Positions 42,801 to 52,084 of a DNA stretch of 64,000 nucleotides are shown in pieces. The notes under the pieces are model-generated. The model had not been told where the DNA came from, did not search any database, and worked only from the letters and a program-made list of their open reading frames with translations. A program made the position numbers and the translations under genes. The DNA is from Symbiodinium natans (lineage: Eukaryota > Sar > Dinophyceae > Suessiales > Symbiodiniaceae), in assembly GCA_905221605.1 (NCBI GenBank), contig CAJNDS010002747.1, positions 202,179-266,178 on the forward strand. The letters run 5' to 3'. The first letter of the stretch is position 1, and each line of letters opens with the position of its first letter.

Positions 42801-43223
42801 TCGCCTCCCAGGATCTACCTTCGGCTGTCGGATGACTCTCCACAGTCTGGGTGGTACTGCGCCTTCCTGGATGGGGAGTCTTGGTCCAGGGATGGCGTGC
42901 GCCTGGCTACTGCGGCAGAGGTCGCTGCGCTCCATGGGCCCGACGCGAACGTCTCGGGCGTCTGGTGCGCCACGTCGCACCTCTCCATCTTCGGGGTCCT
43001 GGTGGATGCCTTGCTGGACTGCACGAACCTCAATGTGCTGTCACAGGAGGGCTTGCAGCAACTGCACTCAGCCTGGTGGCGGCTGTTGCCAGCAGTGGCC
43101 TTGTGGGTGCTACTGGCTTCGCTTCTGCTTCTCGTCATGCTGGGCGCGGCCCAGGATGCACGCTGGCAGCGCACAGGCCGGGCTGTGCAACAAAGCGCAG
43201 CACAAGCACATACCTATAGGTAG
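39852..43223 (+). CDS. Kelch-repeat, Ser/Thr-stalk, GAIN/GPS-like membrane protein
   Basis: A secreted or surface protein. The start ATG 39852 opens a signal peptide (LVFLLLLPRGVDA). Exons are 39852-40034, 40132 to about 40645 (donor unsure, perhaps GC), about 40772-41701, 41797 to about 42386, and about 42763-43223. About six Kelch repeats follow the signal (YVFGG, LNDLYYFD, W..L.P.G patterns), enough for a beta-propeller. A Ser/Thr-rich mucin-like stalk comes next (41100-41880). A mixed domain (KPLPQLVEELQSEAANLAQE onward) ends near 42390. The last exon reads WYCAFLDGESWS and VWCATSHLSIFGVL, the layout of a GAIN domain with a GPS cleavage box, then a TM helix (LLPAVALWVLLASLLLLVML). The donor of the intron before the last exon could not be fixed. 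A further exon near 43350-43437 (SDSGFWRDEYLLML) may follow. Function: adhesion or mechanosensing is conceivable (inference). Confidence 0.6.
41702..41796 (+). other. Introner-like intron in the Kelch gene
   Basis: A 95-bp intron in which TCCTAGGT occurs at both borders. Its ends (CCTAGGTAGGCCC and GGGGCCATCCTAGG) are near-inverted repeats. A second sequence with the same order (GGTAGACCCTTGGGA, ATTTTCCCT, ATTTTTCAGAGGGT, GGGCCATCCTA) lies at 43213-43313. The reading phase is kept if the donor is A/GTTCCTAG and the acceptor is CCTAG/GTGAG. Confidence 0.6.
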
Positions 43224-43313
43224 ACCCTTGGGAACATGGTGAATTTTCCCTTATTGGGTTTAAGAGGATCATGTCCCGGCATTATTTTTCAGAGGGTGTT
43301 AAGGGCCATCCTA
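43213..43313 (+). other. Second copy of the introner-like sequence
   Basis: It follows the GPS/TM exon directly, with GGTAGACCCTTGGGA at the donor side and ATTTTTCAGAGGGTGTTAAGGGCCATCCTA at its other end described in parts. The terminal acceptor is CCTAA instead of CCTAG, so splicing there would need the internal TTTTTCAG. Confidence 0.5.
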
Positions 43314-43439
43314 AAAACCAACACCCCATCCTGCACCTCGCACAGCACCTCACAGCTTTCCCTAGCTCCGACTCAGGGTTTTGGCGGGACGAGTACCTCC
43401 TGATGCTTGCCATTTGCTTGGCCACGCTTTTCTGTTAGA

Positions 43440-45650
43440 CTGATGGTGAGGTGTCAATTTGAAGCTCGTAATTAGCCATTCCTCAGGGCATTTCAGGGTA
43501 TTTCGGATTTGCTCTCCGCGTTCTTGTAGATGTGCATCGTCTGGATTGCTATCAGGTTCCTTGTGAGCCGTACTCGGTTGTGGGGACATGGAGGGTCCTG
43601 CGTAGAGGGTTTGCGAATTGCTGCGGATTCTGTCTTGGGCTTGGGGTTAATTTTGCTTGGGTTGGCGCTGGGAGGGGGGCGGGGGGCCCTTGGTGACCAG
43701 GTTTGGCCATTCGTAGGTCATAGACCTCCGTGCCTTTGCCATCTTTTGCCATCTGGCAAAAAATAGTGGCCTTACGTTAGATTCGAATGGAAGGTTGAGA
43801 ATTCGAGCTTCTGCTGTAAGAATGGGCCGCTGCAGTCTGCAGCTTGTGATCATGATGTTACTGCATCGATTTGGGACCTAAATCCTGGCGGGTCCACAAC
43901 AGACCCGCGCAAAACTGTGGCCCCACCAGCAAACCTGAGATGGGACTCAGGTCACAGCCTTTAGTGTTGAGAAATGACGCCTTTCTACTCCCCAGTGCGC
44001 CTAAAAGCAAGAACTTCCAGCCATTTCTGCCCAGAAGGTTTAACCTTCTCGGAACGGATTAGAAGATGTAGACCATGGACGTCATCATGCTTGGGCCATG
44101 GATGCTCTCTTCCCAGAACGGATTAGACTATGGACGTCATCATGGTTGGGCCATGGCAGTGCAGAAAACATGTAGACCATGGACGTCATCATGCTTGGGC
44201 CATGGATGCTCTTTTCTCATCAGAACGACTCATCATGCTTGGGCCATGGATGCTCTCTTCCCAGAACGGATTAGACTATGGACGTCATCATGGTTGGGTC
44301 ATGGATGCTCTCTTCTAACTATGGTGAAGCAAGCGTGTTATTTGGACCCAGGGCTGGGCAGAAGCGGATGCAAGCAAGACAGGGCTTAGTTTAGGACACG
44401 TCGAAAGTGCGGAGTAGTGCAAAAAAAACCCACCGATACCAGTGTAGTCTACGGATGCAAAAAAATTGCAGGATAATTTTAGAGAAAAATTGCGGGGATG
44501 AGGTGATGGGCGAAACCCAGGAAACATCGGTATTTACAGGGGATTCTGAGGGCAACAGAGCTAAACTGCCGAGAAAGCGTGGGTCTGTTATGGCCCCGCC
44601 TAGACCTAAATATAGTAAAGAGTCTAACAGTCGGTGTCTCCGGTTCTTGTCTTGCCTTGATGGGGATGAGAGCTGTCTCCTTGCTACTTTGTGGGTTCTG
44701 CTAGGGTCACACTTGGGGTCACACTTGGGGTCACACTTGGGGTCACATTCCCCGAAACCCCGGTTCGAGTCTGACCACTCATGGATCTGCGCGTAGCTTC
44801 TCATGCAACATCGGAGTCCGCGACTTCCGTTTCAAGGACTGCACTGGCTTTCCTGCTTTGGTTTAAGTTTCGTGTGGTTTCTTGTAACTGTTGGCCGTGG
44901 TGTTTGCGACCCATCTGCCGCGAGGGGGAACGGAATGGTGTTTATAGTTCGACGGTCTCCGCCTAAACCCTCTGCCCGAAGCCCTAAAGCCCCAAACCCA
45001 GCCAAATAACAAAGACAGCCAAAAACTCAACCCAAGCTGAGGACGGAGCTTCCGCCAGCTCCGACCTCATGTGGGCTGCAAGCCCTTCACTGCCGACGGC
45101 GCGCTGCATCGAAGGCACGCATGATGTAGGAGTTTGGGGTTTATAGGGTTTCAGGACATACTCCGTGCAAGAGGAGTTGCGGGAGAGTCTTTTGGGATCA
45201 AGCTATAGGGGATGTTGCCCGAATCCGCAGATTTGGGTGTTCCAAGGTGTTCCCCAAGAGCCAGGGCCTGCTAGGATAGTATCCGAATTCTCCCTTCGGC
45301 TTGATTTATGATTCACGGGGCGAAGGCAGGCTTGAGGGATTGGGATGTAAAGCCACATAACCCTAAACCCTCTAAACCCTATGTCGGATTGTCTGCTTGA
45401 AGGGCGCCGGATCCAAAGCTTCTCGAAGTCGGTGCTTGCGGTGGGTCTTCGGGATCCAGGGTATACTGAGTGAAGGCAGCGCAACACCCCAAGCTCCAAC
45501 ACCACATGTGTACGCGGCGAGGCTCTCTTCTCTCTGCAACTGAGTACGCCCAAGCTTCCGTAGCTGAGCAGAAACACTGTTTCGGAGGACACCCCCCAAT
45601 TAAACGCCCGAAACCCAAAACCCTGAACCCGCATTTAAGAGAATTCAGGA
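43440..45650. other. No gene recognised; two short minisatellites
   Basis: Mostly single-copy-looking sequence. At 44062-44320 a minisatellite of ATGGACGTCATCATGCTTGG and GCCATGGATGCTCTCTTCCC blocks repeats four or five times. At 44703-44750 GGGGTCACACTT repeats four times. Open frames over these do not look like proteins. Confidence 0.6.
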
Positions 45651-45654
45651 GGCC

Positions 45655-45739
45655 ATGACAAGCCAAGAGAGTCGCGCGGCGCTGCGGAGGGCCAAAGCCC
45701 TGCAGCCGGCGCTGGCCCAGAAGCTCAAGGAGACGTGGG
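45655..45739 (+). CDS. Candidate first exon, unknown protein
   Basis: ATG at 45655 opens MTSQESRAALRRAKALQPAL followed by AQKLKETWG. It stops where GGTTAGGGTT telomere-like sequence begins, and GGTTAG could be the donor area. A basic amphipathic helix is likely. It may join the open stretch at 45955-46329. No family recognised. Confidence 0.35.
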
Positions 45740-45842
45740 GTTAGGGTTAGGGTTGTTTAGTTTAGGGTTTAGGGTTTGGGGTTTGGGGTTTGGGGTTTGG
45801 GGTTTGGGGTTTGAGGGTTTGGGGTTTGGGGTTTGGGGTTTG
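45737..45842 (-). repeat. TTTAGGG/TTTGGGG tract
   Basis: A few TTTAGGG units passing into about ten GGGGTTT units. The heptamer has shifted to TTTGGGG, a variant different from the TTTAGGGG octamer before element B. Confidence 0.9.
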
Positions 45843-45954
45843 ACTGGGTTTCTCATTGTTTTTACTGCCAGGGTTGACAGGCTCCAGGGCTTAGGTTAGC
45901 AGAACGCTTCATAGGGTGACAGTTGGGTGTGTTGTGAGCTGGGATGCCCCTTCC

Positions 45955-46329
45955 CTGCAAGTGCCCACTTCTGGTGGAGTGGGTTTCTTCATACTCCATG
46001 GTCAAACATGGTGCGTAGATTGGGAGCCGGAGACGATAGAAGCTCGCAAGCAGGAGAGCCTGCAAAGCCAGAACTTGATCCGGGCCGCGGCTCTTCGTTA
46101 CCGCGTCCATAGCACCACCATCCAGGCACGGCCAGCGGGGGGGGGAAGGGAGGGGTCTTGCTCCTCAATCGCCGGCCACAGCCCTCCAGCTAACACTCCA
46201 TGTGTGCTTCCCATGCTGTCCCTCAAAGCCATATTCGCCTCTAGTTCCCAGCACCCCCTGAGGCGCACATTTGGGGTCCGAATGGCTGGGTCCAAGCCAG
46301 CCTCGCAGTTCAAAAGTCTCAGCCGCTGA
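45955..46329 (+). CDS. Candidate last exon, unknown protein
   Basis: An open frame to TGA 46327-46329 includes WCVDWEPETIEARKQESLQS and ALRYRVHSTTIQARPAGGG, then a Ser/Pro-rich tail. Composition fits a protein better than the flanks do. It may be spliced to 45655-45739. It starts after a CCTGCAAG or similar acceptor. Function unknown. Confidence 0.3.
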   Translation: MQVPTSGGVGFFILHGQTWCVDWEPETIEARKQESLQSQNLIRAAALRYRVHSTTIQARPAGGGREGSCSSIAGHSPPANTPCVLPMLSLKAIFASSSQHPLRRTFGVRMAGSKPASQFKSLSR

Positions 46330-46603
46330 AGCTTGGGTGCAGTCTCGTGATGTCTTGTTGGGGGCCCAAAGAGCCCAATACCCCTTAGTAGGTAAGGAAC
46401 ATGCCGGAAGTCACATTAAGGATCCCGTTTTTTGATGAAGGCCTCTTCCTTAGCTAGGGGGTATCGGGCTCTTTGGTTTTTTTTTTGCTGACTTGAAACA
46501 AGTGGGTTTGCTCGAAGCTCCGGCTCCATGTCTGGCCTAACCAAGGCCTAAGCACCCGGAAGGCTCCCGCTTTGAAAGCCCGAACATCCGAATTCAAGGC
46601 CCG

Positions 46604-46633
46604 CCCTAAACCCTAAATCCTAAACCCTAAAAT
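46604..46633 (+). repeat. CCCTAAA tract at the 5' edge of the LINE
   Basis: Four CCCTAAA/CCTAAAT units that run directly into the first spliced-leader relict with no gap. Confidence 0.9.
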
Positions 46634-46666
46634 TTTGGCTCAAGCCATGTTGGCTCAAGGCTCAAG
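46632..46666 (+). other. Three tandem spliced-leader relicts
   Basis: ATTTTGGCTCAAG (46632-46644), CCATGTTGGCTCAAG (46645-46659, one mismatch) and GCTCAAG (46660-46666) are consecutive 5'-truncated copies of the 3' end of the dinoflagellate spliced leader, whose 3' part is CCATTTTGGCTCAAG. Such relicts arise when a trans-spliced mRNA is reverse-transcribed, reinserted and trans-spliced again. They mark the 5' end of the retroelement transcript. Confidence 0.85.
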
Positions 46667-46824
46667 TGTCCTGGCGAGCTCTGGACCCCCCCGGTGAGTG
46701 TTGTGGAAAACTTGGGGTAAGGGGGGCGTGCGTCTGTGTGCGTGTGCGTGTGTGTTGTGCGTTCTCCACTCGTCCCGCTCTCTCTGCCTTCTTCGATCAA
46801 CGGGGGGGGCGCGGCGAGGGGCCA

Positions 46825-47934
46825 ATGGACCGGCTGCTGGACTACGACAGCCCCCCCGGGGCTGAAGTGGTGACGATCCCCGATGATGATGCCCACAGCG
46901 GGGGGGGCCATGTGGGGGGTGAAAACGGGGCTGAACTTCGAACAAGTCGAACGCATGAATGCCCCCCCGGGCAGGCGGATCCTCGAGCGGATGAGAGAGT
47001 GAACAGTTCTGTGCATGTTCACAGTTCAGCTCATGTGCCTGTACATGCCACGCATTCTGAACACGGGGGGCCTACGAACGTGACCCATACAGCGCCGAAC
47101 AAGGAGGGGATGGGACCCCCCGAAGACCACCAAGCGCGTGCAGCGGCAGCGGCACTCCTGGCTGCTCAGTCCTGCCTGCCCGTCAAGCCGAGTAGTGGGG
47201 TGCGGGATATCTTGCGCAAGAGCATGGAAACTAAGAGCATGGCGAAAGAGCACGATGATAGCAGATCCAGAGCGAACAGCCCTGAAAAGCGGGCACGCAC
47301 GACCCGAGCCGACCACACTGATAGAGCTGCAGGCGAACCTTTTGATGAAATCATGGGGGGTTCTCTGCCATGTTTTGGGGTTGGGGCCTTGAGGGATGGT
47401 GGGGAGGGAGGGGGGGACGTGGAAGTTCGAACGCCGAAGCCCCCCGGGCTTATGGAGGGACATGTTGGAACGCACACTAGGCCCGACTCGTATCAACCCC
47501 CCTTCTTTCATGGGGCCCAGCATGCCCCGACACGCGTACATAACGAAGGATTGAATGCCTCGAGAACTGCTCCCAACAACACCATCCCAGTGTATCCCAT
47601 GGACGTGGGCGAACGACCTGTGTGGCTAGAAGACCTGAGCACACAGATACAAAATATCAACCACAAACAAGATGCGGTACTCCAACAAATGGGGGCCAAC
47701 ACGCAAGACCTCAAAGCTCTGGGAAAACAGGTACAGTCTCTCCGCACGGGAGTGCATGCACATGAGAGTAGGCTACATACTGCTGAGGACAAAATTGCAG
47801 CCCTGGAACGCAGGATGGCAGAAGTTGAATCTCGCCCCGTTAGCCCTTCCCCTGCGCCGAGAGGGTTGGAGCCTTGGCAAGGATACGGGGAGCATGTTCG
47901 GGGGCTCAGTGCCGCCCAGCCCTCGATCCGCTAG
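46825..47934 (+). CDS. LINE ORF1, N-terminal part
   Basis: 369 codons from the first in-frame ATG (46825). The frame is open further upstream, from the spliced-leader relicts, but without ATG. The first ~250 residues are Gly/Pro/His-rich and of low complexity, with C- and G-run-encoded Pro-Pro-Gly and Gly-Gly-Gly. Residues about 273-345 (STQIQNINHKQDAVLQQM onward to ALERRMAEVESRP) form a coiled coil, as in LINE-1-type ORF1 proteins, which trimerise and bind the element RNA. The frame ends at TAG shortly after the coiled coil, while the expected C-terminal domain continues in the +1 frame. A programmed shift, a mutation, or an assembly error near 47840-47930 would explain this. Confidence 0.6.
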   Translation: MDRLLDYDSPPGAEVVTIPDDDAHSGGGHVGGENGAELRTSRTHECPPGQADPRADERVNSSVHVHSSAHVPVHATHSEHGGPTNVTHTAPNKEGMGPPEDHQARAAAAALLAAQSCLPVKPSSGVRDILRKSMETKSMAKEHDDSRSRANSPEKRARTTRADHTDRAAGEPFDEIMGGSLPCFGVGALRDGGEGGGDVEVRTPKPPGLMEGHVGTHTRPDSYQPPFFHGAQHAPTRVHNEGLNASRTAPNNTIPVYPMDVGERPVWLEDLSTQIQNINHKQDAVLQQMGANTQDLKALGKQVQSLRTGVHAHESRLHTAEDKIAALERRMAEVESRPVSPSPAPRGLEPWQGYGEHVRGLSAAQPSIR

Positions 47935-48532
47935 CTCTGCGACAGATGCAGGCCAGACGGATGATTTCCAACTAGCAATGGGCGGTTGGAAGGCGGCTAG
48001 AAGAGCCGACATCCAGGACGAAGTGAGACGCCTGTTCAACTGCTTCCAAGGAGCAGCCCTCCTCAAAGAGGTCTTTGTGCCCTTCGCCCGTTCTGACTTT
48101 TGTCGTATCGAGTTGCTGTACCCAGACCCCGCACCCAAAGCCAAACGACTCCTCCAAGGGACTGTAATACAGGCCCTTAAACAGGAAATCCAGAAAGGGA
48201 GCGTCCTGCCAGAACAAGAGCGAGCTAGGTTGTGGGTAAGTCGCAACCGCAGCCCTCAGGAGCGGGCTAAGCTCAGAGCGCTCCTGTCGATGAAGGAGAT
48301 TGCCCTGACTAAGGTCATGGAAAGCGATGTCGACCTAGACTGGAAGGGTCGTCTTTGGGTCAGAGGGAGGGAAGTGCTGTGGTTTGCAGGAAAACGCCCC
48401 CCCCCCGACGGAGCCCTGATGCTGCAGGATGCTAAGGGAAATGACAGCGGGTGGTACGTGATACCGGCGGAATTCGCAGGTATCCTTGGGATCACTGAGG
48501 CAGACCTCCAGACTGCCTTTGAGACGCGTTAG
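47672..48532 (+). CDS. LINE ORF1, C-terminal part in the +1 frame
   Basis: This open frame overlaps the end of the previous one. The credible protein starts near 47880 (MFGGSVPPSPRSASS) and continues QTDDFQLAMGGWKAARR, RLFNCFQGAALLKEVFVPFA and ARLWVSRNRSPQERAKL to a single TAG at 48530-48532. It resembles the RNA-binding C-terminal half of LINE ORF1 proteins in position, size and basic helical character (inference). It is in the same frame as ORF2, so only that TAG separates the two. Confidence 0.55.
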   Translation: MRYSNKWGPTRKTSKLWENRYSLSARECMHMRVGYILLRTKLQPWNAGWQKLNLAPLALPLRREGWSLGKDTGSMFGGSVPPSPRSASSATDAGQTDDFQLAMGGWKAARRADIQDEVRRLFNCFQGAALLKEVFVPFARSDFCRIELLYPDPAPKAKRLLQGTVIQALKQEIQKGSVLPEQERARLWVSRNRSPQERAKLRALLSMKEIALTKVMESDVDLDWKGRLWVRGREVLWFAGKRPPPDGALMLQDAKGNDSGWYVIPAEFAGILGITEADLQTAFETR

Positions 48533-51500
48533 GGAGTAGGGTGGGGCTGCCAGGACAACAAGGCTCGTCGAAATATTGACGATAGGCGTCGCTTGCGTAA
48601 AGACCTTAGGGTCACACAGTGGAACCTTCATGGTAAAAGCCTCGAAGGGGTTTATAATTTGCTGCATGAACTGGAGGACCCTCCCGATGTGATGTGTCTT
48701 CAGGAACTTGGAGGCCGATCGAAAGACCCGGTTGGCCGCTTAGTGACCGAGTCCTGGACGCTTAGCGGCCAGGAGTACAATGCCTACCTTCTGAATGCCC
48801 AGAAAAGCTTTAGGTCGGTAGCCGTCCTGATCAAGTCAGACATGCTGCTGGACCAAGTCACGACCACGTCCTTTGCGACCGGATTGGCAGTTGACATGCG
48901 ACTGCAGACAACCACCTGGGCCTTTCTCTCTCTCCACTTGCCCCACGATCATCGAGACGATGCTACTGAGGTGTGGGAGAACACATTTGAACAACTGTCT
49001 GACTACCTGGCGAAACTAGCTCAAGGGGCGGCAGTAGTCATAGGAGCAGACCTGAATCAGGACCCACATAAGGCAGTGGATTCATTCCCGGGCATGACGC
49101 ATCTGCGGGGCCTCCTCTGGAGATTCGACCTGCAGACAACGCCCTCTGTAGGACCGACATGGCACGCTAGAGGAGATGAGACAGAAATTGATGTTTTTCT
49201 TTGTAGACTAGATGGTTGTGAGCGCAATGTCACCAAAAGAGAAGACCTCCGCACAGCTCTGCCCTCAGACCATGATGCTCTGCAGCTGCACATACATGGA
49301 CGAGAGCCCCTCTTTCGTGTCCGCAAGTACCCAAAAACGCGGTGTGGTAAATGGCATGTGCATGTCGACAGAATTCAAGAATGCATGACTCAGGCCGATG
49401 AATTTGACCAGAATTTCCTCTCTGCAGCTTGCCAGGAGTGCTCAGACAGACCCTCGAGCTTGAGGTACCAGGACTCTGACATAATTAAAAGCCTAATACA
49501 GTCCAGAAAAAATGCTGCTGACCCGGTAAGTCGTGCTGATCTTGCAAAGCAGATTAAGGAGACGCGTGCAGCAGACAAACAAGCCCATAAACTAGACCTC
49601 CTTGAGAGAGCCAGAAACGGGGATCACAGAGCTATAAGTCACCTGAGACAATCGGCGTTGGGGAGCAAACAAGAGGCGGGCTACATCGGCCGCAGTGGAG
49701 GCCTGCGACCAGCGCTGGATAAACTCAAGAGCTTCTATGAAGAAAAATATCGTAGAAGAGACGATCCCCCAGCTGAAGAGCAGGTGAGTCGGCTGCAAGC
49801 AAAAGGCCGGGAAGCGGAGTCGTCGGTCATCACCACAGAGGAGATTCGTGCGGCGCTGAAAGCCACGCCAACTGGAACCAGTGCTGGCCTAGATGGAGTG
49901 ACGTACGAAGGGATTAAAGCGGTCCTACAGGTGGACAGCGCTCACAAGATTGCGAGGTATTTTACCGACCTTCTACAGGGCCGCAAACCGATCCCGGAAG
50001 CGTGGAAACGAGGCAAGATCTGCCTCCTCCCCAAAACTAGTAGGCCGGACCATCCGAAAGACCTCAGACCGATATGTCTTACGCCGTGTTTGTGTAGAGT
50101 CTTTGCCAAGGTGATCATGGTTCGCTTACGACGTTTTGCCCCCCCCTACGCTGCAGGACAGCTAGGGGCACGCCCGGGAACACAAACCATTGATGGAGTC
50201 ATTGCAGCGCATACAGCACTCAAACTCCTTAGGAGAACAGCCCCAGGTACCCCTTGCGTGGCTAAGCTTGATATCAAAGCAGCTTTCGACTCGTTGTCAC
50301 ATAGAGCTCTCCTCAAATGGCTGCTTGAGTGTGCCCCATGTGAAGAAGCCTGGTGCCTGTGGAAGCTCTGCAGTGACAACACACTCGTGATGATGTTGGC
50401 AGACGAGCAGTGGACGGTGCCGGTCCGTCAGGGCATCATGCAGGGCACTTCTTTCTCGGCTGATGTCTTTGCGCGAGTGATTGACCATTTCCTGAGTCCT
50501 TTGCTCGAACGGTGGCATGTGAGGTACCCTGAGTGGCAGAGAAAAGTCAAGGCAATGCCGCACATGCTGCTGTACGCAGATGACATCTTGGTTCTAGCGA
50601 GCAACCCCCGTGAACTCCAACAGAAAATCCAGGACATAGCAGATTGTCTACAAGCTATAGGACTGACGCTGAACCCAGAGAAATGCCAGGTCCTGGCGGA
50701 ACCTGACAAAACAGGGCCTGGAGTCTGGATGAGAGGCAGATGCACGCCCCTGCAGGTGGTGGACAGCCTCCTGTACCTAGGTGTGCCTCTCGCCCACAAC
50801 GTAACGGATGAGATACTGTTGTCAGCAGCACTCAGAAAAACATCTAACACTTTCTTTGCCTTCAAGAAACTCCTCGACCACCCCCAAACGCCCCTCAAGG
50901 TCAAGTGGCTCGTTTTCGACAGATACGTTACCTCGCGGTGGCAATGGTGTTCCCCGATCCTCTTCCCCACTAAACGAATGCTGAGGAACCTAGAGGCAAT
51001 GAAGAACACCCTACTGCTCAGCATTCTTAAGGTGCCGACTGACCCATTTCAGGACTGGGTCGCCAATCAAATCTCGAGAAGAAGAGTAGTACGCGTGGTG
51101 TGTCATCGAACGCAGGGCCCCCAGTGGACAGTGACTTGGCTACGACGCTTCTGGAAGTACTGGGGTCACTTGGCACGGTCCCAAGTAGAAACACCCAGCA
51201 CGGAACTCTTCAAGGCATGCTCCTGCTGGGGGGTGGCGGCTGGTAGTACTCGGGCGGGATGGCTAACTGACTGCACCCAACGCAAAATACAGCGCATCTG
51301 GGGGAACATCCGGGCTCAGCTCCCACGTCCGGAGGAATACCCTGCGATGTGGGAACACTTGGCGCAGGTGCGTCATCAATGGCAGGCGACTGAGACATAT
51401 TGGCAGAACTATTGGGCACCGCCGGCAGCTCAGGAGGATAGTCCGTGGTTGCTCAATAAACAAGTTGTGCTAATTGAGAATTCACACTATCTACTGCGGC

Positions 51501-52024
51501 CGAGCAGGGCACCGCCGTTGTACTACTATAATGGGGTGGTCTCCGTTCAACCGTGGCAACAAAAGGGAGCGAGAGAATGGCAACTCTGGGCTGAGATGGG
51601 GGCGCGGGACTTCCGCGTTGTCATTGCCAAACCGAATGCCTCTCCGGCTGCGATGACAGTCATGGCGGCACGCTCAGACACCCTTGAAGGAGACAGAGTA
51701 GAAACGATAGCCAAAGCATGGCTTTTCCTCTTTAAATGCATGAGTGCATTGCCAGAACATCAGTCGCGTGACCTAGTTGTTCCTGCCACTTGGTTCCTTC
51801 GACCCCTCTTTCAGGAGCAGGTGAGTCTGGCGCAGTATGCGACAGCGGCACGGATGTTGTCGTTCGAGAGTCGTCTTGGCATGGTCCTAGAAAATTGCTG
51901 TCTCCCCCCAAAAAAACTGCCGAAAGCCATCGAGGAGGTTCTGCAGGTTGAACACTGCTTCCCGGAGGAATACCGATACGTCATGCGCAATGGCAGTGGC
52001 ATGGAAGCACGCTATTGGCGGTGA
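48533..52024 (+). CDS. LINE ORF2: APE-type endonuclease and reverse transcriptase
   Basis: It nicks target DNA and copies the element RNA at the nick (target-primed reverse transcription). The frame is open from the codon after the TAG. Counting from 48593 (a TTG, no nearby ATG), the APE endonuclease spans about residues 5-230 with QWNLHG, LQELGG near 36, GADLNQDP at 151 and SDHDA at 225. The reverse transcriptase covers about 430-720: LLPKTSRPDHPKDLRPICLT, LDIKAAFDSL (catalytic Asp 560), RQGIMQGTSFSADVFA and YADDILVL (661-664). The last ~400 residues are Trp/Arg-rich, without a clear RNase H or zinc knuckle. Length (about 1143-1160) fits a complete LINE ORF2. The lack of an ATG suggests read-through or a fused translation with ORF1. 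Confidence 0.9.
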   Translation, partial: GVGWGCQDNKARRNIDDRRRLRKDLRVTQWNLHGKSLEGVYNLLHELEDPPDVMCLQELGGRSKDPVGRLVTESWTLSGQEYNAYLLNAQKSFRSVAVLIKSDMLLDQVTTTSFATGLAVDMRLQTTTWAFLSLHLPHDHRDDATEVWENTFEQLSDYLAKLAQGAAVVIGADLNQDPHKAVDSFPGMTHLRGLLWRFDLQTTPSVGPTWHARGDETEIDVFLCRLDGCERNVTKREDLRTALPSDHDALQLHIHGREPLFRVRKYPKTRCGKWHVHVDRIQECMTQADEFDQNFLSAACQECSDRPSSLRYQDSDIIKSLIQSRKNAADPVSRADLAKQIKETRAADKQAHKLDLLERARNGDHRAISHLRQSALGSKQEAGYIGRSGGLRPALDKLKSFYEEKYRRRDDPPAEEQVSRLQAKGREAESSVITTEEIRAALKATPTGTSAGLDGVTYEGIKAVLQVDSAHKIARYFTDLLQGRKPIPEAWKRGKICLLPKTSRPDHPKDLRPICLTPCLCRVFAKVIMVRLRRFAPPYAAGQLGARPGTQTIDGVIAAHTALKLLRRTAPGTPCVAKLDIKAAFDSLSHRALLKWLLECAPCEEAWCLWKLCSDNTLVMMLADEQWTVPVRQGIMQGTSFSADVFARVIDHFLSPLLERWHVRYPEWQRKVKAMPHMLLYADDILVLASNPRELQQKIQDIADCLQAIGLTLNPEKCQVLAEPDKTGPGVWMRGRCTPLQVVDSLLYLGVPLAHNVTDEILLSAALRKTSNTFFAFKKLLDHPQTPLKVKWLVFDRYVTSRWQWCSPILFPTKRMLRNLEAMKNTLLLSILKVPTDPFQDWVANQISRRRVVRVVCHRTQGPQWTVTWLRRFWKYWGHLARSQVETPSTELFKACSCWGVAAGSTRAGWLTDCTQRKIQRIWGNIRAQLPRPEEYPAMWEHLAQVRHQWQATETYWQNYWAPPAAQEDSPWLLNKQVVLIENSHYLLRPSRAPPLYYYNGVVSVQPWQQKGAREWQLWAEMGARDFRVVIAKPNASPAAMTVMAARSDTLEGDRVETIAKAWLFLFKCMSALPEHQSRDLVVPATWFLRPLFQEQVSLAQYATAARMLSFESRLGMVLENCCLPPKKLPKAIEEVLQVEHCFPEEYRYVMRNGSGMEARYWR

Positions 52025-52084
52025 TGTCAAGCACTGTGACAATGCCAGGAGGGTCTAACAGTAGGTGGCATTCCCTGACTGTTC

